Part shown: in pieces, positions 56,584 to 64,000 of the stretch
Layout of the letters: every line of letters begins with the position of its first letter
Position numbering within the stretch: position 1 is the stretch's first letter
Assembly (NCBI RefSeq): GCF_000002425.4
Contig: NC_037254.1
Coordinates: 6,554,144-6,618,143, forward strand
DNA from: Physcomitrium patens
Lineage: Eukaryota > Streptophyta > Bryopsida > Funariales > Funariaceae
Direction of reading: 5' to 3'
DNA length: 64,000 nt
The notes under the pieces: model-generated
The model's database searches: none
Told to the model about the DNA's origin: nothing
The model's input: the letters and a program-made list of their open reading frames with translations, nothing else
Program-made: the position numbers and the translations under genes

Positions 56584-57810
56584 TTCCTCCATGAGATTCA
56601 TACTTGTGAAACTTGGAATTCAACTTCACAGACTAAGTTCACAGTGCACTTTCGTTTCCTTTGCTTTTGTACATACATACAAATAATGTGTTCTGAGCAA
56701 AAATAACTAGTTCTTACAGTAGCTGTCTGTTCAAGCTGTGACAATTGGGTCCTCCATTAGAGTGATTGTGATTGTTGAGGGCTCCTGCGTCGTCATTTAT
56801 CAACCAGGCACATCCACAAATCGGTGGACACTTCCATTCTGGACAAACACTGGAAGTTCGACGAAGAACCCGTTTTGTTGATAAAATTATTCAGCATTGC
56901 AAGAGCATAAGGGATTGAGATATTGCTGATGAAACAAGCATGGCTGTGCCGTGAATTCAAGGTGCCAATGCTCACACAATTATCCCATGAAGAGAGAGCC
57001 CTGCAGACGACAAGCAACACTTGGTTGTGTTGTGTGCAACTTGGTTGATAATATCATCTCATAGAGAAACATAAAAGCAAAGAACCTAGATTTTATGTGT
57101 TGTGTACTAAACATGAGGTGCAATTTAATATACATGCAATGAATTTTGTGCTTTCGAATGGGATTCATTTTGATCTTTTTCACAATCATAGTTTACTGGA
57201 TTTAGTTTCAATTGTAATAAATAAATAAATAAACAAATAAGCAAGTAAACTTAAGTGATTTACAAACTTCTGGCAAATGTTTTCTTTTAGCTTCTTCTAA
57301 TTAAATTACTTAAACACCTCAGCTATTATACTTCAAAAATTTGTGGATTTATTTCAATTTTAAATTATTCTATAAACCTATTAGATTATATACAATTGGA
57401 ATTCATATATGGACATTAAAGATTTGGTGCATAGACAATATAAATATATAGTTTCAACACCTTAAATTTAATATAAATAAATAAATAATAAATATATTAT
57501 AATTATTCTTAAGAATAGATTATGTTTTAGTGTAATAAAATTTAAAAGTAACCATTATACTATAATATATTTTTTATAGATGAAGTATAGTCCTTATAAG
57601 TTATAATTTAAATCGGTCTTTTAATATGACTATATTATATTTAATTTAAAAATATAAATTTATTTCAAAATAGTTTCAACAATTTTATACACTATTCTAT
57701 AAAATAAGCATGTGATATTAGGTTTTTTTTTTTGTTAAATCACAATGTTGTAGTACTTCCTAACTTAATGGTATATTTTTGTGTTTATTAAACAATAGTT
57801 ATTAATTCTA

Positions 57811-57904
57811 TTTAAAATTCCCATATTCTATTTAGCTATTATTTTATATTAATGATATTTAAAATTCCCATATTCTATTTAGCTATTATTTTATATTAAT
57901 GATA
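57811..57904. repeat. 47-bp perfect tandem duplication
   Basis: Two head-to-tail copies of a 47-base AT-rich unit beginning TTTAAAATTCCCATATTC lie at 57811-57857 and 57858-57904. I see no difference between them, which suggests a recent duplication. Confidence 0.9.
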
Positions 57905-58560
57905 TTTTTTTATAAAAGTATATTTAAAACATTCATAGAAGAGATTATAATTCTAAAATAAATTTAATAAATAAAAATACATATTTATTGAACTATGTAT
58001 AAAAAGTATTTAAAATAGGACTTCTTATTTAAGTTTCTTAATTGTATTCATGTGTTGTATTGTTAACATAAACATTGTGAAGATTTGAATTAGTAGAATA
58101 CAAATTGTGCCATAAAATATGATTTTTTTGTAAAAAATAATGTAACCTCATCTAAAATAGTAAAAATATCAAACTTATATTTATGATATTTCAAATTAAA
58201 TTTCTGATGGTCTATTTTTAAACTAAAATTATTATATGGTATTTTAATATTTTCATTAAAAGACATAGTTATTTTATAATATTACAAAATAATTTCAAAA
58301 GCTATATTTTTTAATATATTTTTCTTTTTTAGATATTAAATGTTATTTTGATGATTTATAAGATTTTATAAGGTGTCCAAAATAAAATAAAATTAATAAA
58401 TAAAAATAATAATATTTTTTTTACTTCAAATCTTATTATTATAGAGATAAAAAAAATTAAAAACTTTAAGTTTTTTAATAATTTTAATATGATAGGACTA
58501 CATATCTTTTATTATATTACATAAATAAATATATTTAAAATATATATACTTATATATTTG

Positions 58561-58592
<32 letters not shown>

Positions 58593-59977
58593 CACACATA
58601 TATGTATTATTTCACCTAAATTCTATTTTATTTTAGTATTATGATTTTTTTTAGATTCAAATAATGTTCTAAGTACAAAATCAAAAGAATATTTAAATTT
58701 ATGTAAAAAATAATAGTGTAATGTATTGATTAGGAATAGAAGTACAAATTCATATATATAAATGAAATCTTCACCTAACTATTAGGGATTTAAGAAAACC
58801 AACCATATGAAATAAACCTCTCCTCTAAGTTGTTATGTAGCATAAGTTCATAGTCTATTAATATTGACTTTCTAGTACAAATACACTAACAATTAGTCAA
58901 ACTATCAATATATAGATATTTAACATATAGGTCCACATGATGGCTTAATAAGTTACAACAACTTGAGTGACTATTTAACTATGTATTAACAACTATCCTA
59001 AATACAAGGCTATAAGTTGTCAACCATATAATATGTAATAAAAATTATTTATAAATTTAAATATTCTTTTAATAATTTGGTAATTTATTTATTATAATTA
59101 TAATAAAACCTTCTAAAATTGATAGTACTTGGACTAAAGATAGGATATTATTACTAATAGAAGATGAAAAGAAAGAGAAGATGCAACAAAAAAGGAAAAA
59201 AATGAAGGATCTTGGATATATAAGAAAATTATATCAAACCACTTTATTTTTCTTATTCTTGCAATTCTTTTCTTTCTTGTCTCATGTATACATTTGCAAC
59301 CATTCTTCCTTAAAAATTCCCACATATTATAATAACCAACACCATATTAATTATACTTTAATACCATAAAAAGATAAGTTCTCAAATGATGCACAATAGT
59401 CTTATCAAATAATTATCAAACACTAATTTCATGAAGGTGTTAATAACAAGAACTTGAAGAATGTAATTAAATAGGTGAGATGTGTATCATAGAAAGATAA
59501 AATAATAATAAAAAAAAACATATATTTAAGAAAAAAATGGAATAGCTTTCACAAAAGACAAAAAAAACTATATCTACTTGAAACTACACTAGAAGCAAGA
59601 AAGGAATTGACCAAAGTGAGGAAGGTTTTACTCTTGCCTCCATATTTATTATGTAATTAAAGAGCTATGAAATGATGTTCTATAGATTATCCAATATGTG
59701 TCCAAATTGCAAGACATGTGTCTAACTTGTAAAGCAAGTTTCCAACATGTGCACTATATGGTACAATTTAACACATTTATTTACATGTTTGATACATGGC
59801 CGATTTTTTGGCTAAGTTTTCAACCTCTACATCACTTAAAAATATTTAGAAAGTCAAATTTTCATCTGTAAAGCTTCTAAAAAGCTTTATCATAAGATAT
59901 TATTAAATTTACTTACTTCAATTTATTTTTATCTAATTCTTTTTATCTAAGTAATTAGTAGTATTAGTATGACAAAA

Positions 59978-60029
59978 GGTGCCGTTAGGCACCATTTTAC
60001 ACATCTTGCAATACACTAAAGTATTGCAA
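59978..60029. repeat. Two adjacent perfect hairpins
   Basis: The first palindrome, GGTGCC-GTTA-GGCACC at 59978-59993, is followed 12 bases later by TTGCAATAC-ACTAAA-GTATTGCAA at 60006-60029. Both have perfect stems and short loops. No U-tract terminator logic applies in a nuclear genome; it may be a relic of a transposon end or an unrecognised structured RNA. Confidence 0.75.
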
Positions 60030-60811
60030 TGCCACACATTTAAACTAATAGTTCTATTGAATTCATTATTATTTTTTATAATAAAATTATCTATTATTTG
60101 CTACCTAATTTAATATTTAAAATACAACCTTTTAATGCCGGGATTGTTTAAAAAAATTAAGTATATTATTATTAGCACTTTAAACAATATATTTTTGAGT
60201 GGATCAACTAACATATTTAAGATCTCAAAAAATTCTTTGTGCTTTAAAAAATTCAAATGGACATAGTAACATAGAGGTTTAATGTAAAATCAACAACAAT
60301 TGCAAATTGCTTTGCATACTTCAATTTGTGCAAGAATTAAATATTAAAAGGATGTGCAACCAATGTCAATGTTGATCTTCTTGCTAATGTTATCAAGTAG
60401 CTTTACAATTAGATGAAAAGGTTTTATTATAATAATCCAATAAACATTGAAATATGCCCTATCATCTTGGAAAAAAGACAAAATCATTTCCATTCTAGTA
60501 AGCATCAAAATTTTGCAAATTATTCTACAAATAGAGGCATACATCAACAATGATGATGATAGCAAGGAGATGCTAAAGATGTTTATTAGTAAAATTGTCA
60601 AGCTTGTTGATCAATTGTATATGTTTTGGCTTCTACAAGTTGATTGCAACCCAAAATTCTTGGCTATAATACAATAAGTAAGAAATCAGATTAACATTCT
60701 TTACGAAAATAGCCCATATCAAAAGCCTATCATCCATGTTTTTGCCCCATTTGATTTAGAAAAATCGAACTGCTCCTGCACATCATCATTCTAGTCTTTC
60801 AAGTTCAGTGA

Positions 60812-61045
60812 ATGATTCAGAGTGGCGTCGCTTCTGTCGGTGAAGCTGCGGTGTTTGGACTCTGTGATGCCCACAAACCCAACTTCAGTGTCGTGATTTT
60901 TGAAGGCCAGTCTGCAGTAGAAGATATTGGAAGCGTGGATTCCACCATTTGTCGGTGCAACAATGGCGCTACTCCAGCTCTAAATCCTCTTCCCTCTTCT
61001 TCACACTGTTGCTTAGTTTTATCCCAACAGTTGTGTGTGCGATGA
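60812..61045 (+). CDS. Hypothetical short frame in an isolated GC-richer island
   Basis: An ATG-started frame of 77 residues lies in a block (about 60.77-61.2 kb) whose composition stands out from the AT-rich desert on both sides. The product has four scattered cysteines and no known domain, signal peptide or membrane segment. An overlapping + frame at 60949-61182 competes with it. It could be a relic exon, a small gene or a fragment moved from elsewhere. There is no clear splice partner. Confidence 0.2.
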   Translation: MIQSGVASVGEAAVFGLCDAHKPNFSVVIFEGQSAVEDIGSVDSTICRCNNGATPALNPLPSSSHCCLVLSQQLCVR

Positions 61046-61249
61046 TGGTGCTCACTTTGTATGATTCAAAGTGCTGGCTAGTGGTGGTTGTGGTGTGCGG
61101 TGGAGGAAGAGAATTGGGCCAGAGGATTTGCTTTAGAGAAAAGTTGTGTGAAGGGGAGATCCTGTCATGGATGTTTTTGTGAGGAATCCAAGAAAAGCCG
61201 TTCACTTTATAGAATATTTTATTGTTTGAGTGGTCATTGCCAGAAATAG

Positions 61250-62128
61250 GCCATGCTCTATAACGTGTATATTAGTTTTTTTTATTCATCAATTTAAAAT
61301 AAAAATAAAAATAAATCTGCAATGTCAACAAAGGACATTAATATTATAAAAAAAAATTAGAAAAGGAAAATTTGATTAGAATTTTATTACTAGTCCATCT
61401 TCTTCTTCTTTTTTTTTGACATCAACTATTTATTGTTAATCTACAAGAAAATCAGATTGATGCAAAAAAATATTTAAAATAGATAATTGTTTAATTTCGA
61501 TATTTTGGTATTCTCCTAGGCTCTTTTCAACCAAGAGTATGGGAGATTAACCTAAGAGCTCAAGAACTTGGGAACAAGTTCTTAATGGTATTTCCATAGG
61601 CAGCAACTACGGAATTTAGAGAAGGATACCAAAATAACAATGTTTTATTTCTTTATAAAAATAAACAACTTTAAAGTCTAAATTTGAATTAAAATAATAA
61701 TGGTCAATTAAGACTAATGTAATGATATACATTTTCATTTGATTCATTATCCTACAAAAGATAATTTACATCAATAATTTTGGATCTACAATTCAAAATC
61801 CTAAATAGAATTTATTATTTATATTTATATTTAATTTTAATTTTTTAAAAATTTCTAAAATTAAATTAAATATATCTTTTATATATTTAAAAATACTATG
61901 TCATTAATAAAACATAAATATTTTAATTAAAAATTAGAGATGATTTATTTTTTCAAAATTATACACCATGCTATAGAAGGCATTGTTTTCAATTCTTCTC
62001 CACTACAAAGACAATATAAATAAGTATTCCAATCTCATCTTCTCTTATGAATCCTAATAAAGACACTTCATTACAAGGCAAGCAAACCTACCAAAATATA
62101 AACCTACACATATGTGTATACACACACT

Positions 62129-62169
<41 letters not shown>

Positions 62170-62563
62170 CAATAGAATACAAGCTACTTTTATACCAAAT
62201 TTTTTTTAGTTTTATAAAAACCTATGAATAATAATTTTTAATTTTTAATTTTTTTTATATCATATAAAAATAAAAAGTAGAAATTTTAGATTCTCTTTTC
62301 AACCATAAGAAGTTAGAATCAAATATTTCTATGCTTTCTTTAAACTGCTACAAAAACACTTGTTTTAGAAATTTAATTAAATAATATATATATAATTTTA
62401 TTTTTACCATATGTTGTAATTATTTTTAAAAATAAAATAATTTTGTATAATTTATATATCATTTGTCAATTCTTTATAATAAAATATTTTGTACTATAAG
62501 ATTTATAATGAAGTTTATTATTCTTTCTAATAGAGAGCTATTATCAATCACTTGTGCTTCTTG

Positions 62564-62598
<35 letters not shown>

Positions 62599-64000
62599 TA
62601 AATATAATATATTATTATTATTATATATATATTTTATATCTTATTTTAATTCTATATAATATTGTATATTATATTCTATAGTATAGTTTCTTTTACTCTC
62701 TTCTAATAAGGAGGCATTGCAATCAACTACTTGTATCCATCTATAGAATTATCATGAGGGTAATTGATCACATAGTAATCAAGTGTATTGCTGTATCATG
62801 TAAAGTTTACTTTGAGAATATACAAAGCATTTAGCTTTAAAAGAAAATTCAAATAGTCTAAAGTCATCTTATAATTAAAAAAATAAAAATGAGATGGTTA
62901 AAAATACCCTTCATAAACAAGCTTAGCCTACTTAAGAATTTTATATCTACACAATCTCATATTTTATGTTCTATATTATATCAATTCAAAAACCTAAATC
63001 TTATCAAATTCCAAATTTTGAATCTTATTAAATCTTAGATTGAAATTTCTTAAGTTCTAAAATAATTCCAATAGTTTTTAAAAATATTTAAAAAATTAAA
63101 AAAGAACCTAAATATATCTTAAAATTTATTTAAAATAAAAGATTAGAGACAATCTTTAATTAGATTATTAGTTTAATCTTAAAATCTATAAATTCATTCC
63201 TCATTTAGTTATATTTATAATAACTAAATATGAAAATATCTAATTTAAAAATTAATAAATATTATAATAAAATTACTATTGATGTTATATGGCTTTATAT
63301 TCTAACATTATTGAAGGATTTTAATAGTTAGGTCATGTAATTCAACCATTAAATCTCATTCAAAACTAAAAAAAGGCTAAATTGTGACATATTATATTAA
63401 TACTTTAAGTTTATATTTTATTCAATTTCTAAATCTTAAAATATATTAAAAAACTTAAAATTAATCTTAAATTTTTCATTTATTTTTCTTCTTTATTCTA
63501 TTCAATACATCTTCTTTTTTTTAGTAAAACTTTCAATGTTGTAAATTAAGCTTGACAATCTTTCTAAGTATCTCCTCGAGTATCTTCTATGCTTGATATT
63601 GTACCAATATATTTTAAATAATCATCTATTTGTGCCATCTTATTTAAATATCTTTGCTTCCAAATATAAAATAGGAATCTTTGAATTAAAATATATTTCT
63701 TAACTAGCTCTAAAATATAAGCCTTAAAGATTTTTTTTCCAAATATTTTAATTTTATCCTATTATAATCTAATCATATATTAGTTTTATATTATTATTTA
63801 AAAATATTTATTTTATACTCTTCTTAGTATATTAATAAAAATGCTTCTATGTCCTACATACTTAGCATCTCATCTTAAAAATATACTTTTAACCATACAT
63901 AATTTTAAAATTAATATTTAATCAATATACATAATTATTTTATTTTATGATGATAATTGTAAAAATAAAATTTATTTATAAAGCCAAATTATAAGATGGC
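61250..64000. other. AT-rich intergenic region to the window end
   Basis: No gene seen. Microsatellites include (TA)n at about 62130-62166 and 62562-62597. The + frame at 62463-62681 is an isoleucine/tyrosine-rich reading of the TA repeat and is not credible. No terminal repeats or transposon domains recognised. Confidence 0.7.

Larger units (their letters stand above)
56584..60800. other. AT-rich intergenic desert
   Basis: The first 150-500 bases are probably the 3' UTR of the PNP-like gene. Beyond about 57.2 kb the DNA is extremely AT-rich, with (TA)n near 58562-58588, a 47-base tandem duplication at 57811-57904 and two adjacent hairpins at 59978-60029. Open frames at 59134-59369 and 60344-60677 are AT-driven, without known motifs. 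No gene is called. Confidence 0.65.

Overview
This is a nuclear window from a land plant, and my best guess is a moss. The plant assignment rests on a pectate lyase, a PNP/EG45-type secreted barrel protein, a plant-type MSH5 and a plant-type GCN5. The moss guess is weaker. It rests on short (about 100-350 bp) introns, moderately GC-rich exons and leaders, and intergenic DNA that is extremely AT-rich and full of (TA)n, (TAA)n and (TTTTA)n. Genus cannot be fixed by eye.

I could assemble nine spliced genes exon by exon. Every junction keeps phase and each recognised protein has about its family's usual length. In order: a small secreted protein of unknown family (7.1-7.8 kb, +); a VTI1-type Qb-SNARE (12.1-13.7 kb, +); a pectate lyase (17.2-19.4 kb, +); a BTB/POZ protein of the At1g21780 type (23.3-24.9 kb, +); RNase H2 subunit C (27.7-29.2 kb, -); deoxyhypusine synthase (31.1-34.0 kb, -); the meiotic MutS homologue MSH5 in 35 exons (38.6-47.6 kb, +); the histone acetyltransferase GCN5 (48.5-53.6 kb, +); and a secreted PNP/EG45-like protein (56.0-56.6 kb, +). 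Less certain reading frames lie at 36.2-36.8 kb (-) and 60.8-61.0 kb (+).

The gene islands are separated by AT-rich stretches (1-5.1, 8.9-10.6, 14.5-16.4, 20.8-21.6, 24.9-27.6, 34.3-35.7 and 57-64 kb) with no recognisable gene. There is one clear non-autonomous DNA transposon, a 157-bp fold-back MITE at 35389-35545. No LTR element, tRNA, rRNA or CRISPR array was recognised.

The genes do not form a pathway. They are ordinary housekeeping, chromatin/DNA-maintenance and cell-wall genes that happen to be neighbours. I found no new multi-gene system. The observations most worth following are two GC-AG introns (in MSH5 and GCN5), an 11-nt microexon in MSH5, a stop-free 159-nt intron in the PNP-like gene whose retention would add a cysteine-rich insert, a double telo-box in the deoxyhypusine synthase leader, and the MITE.
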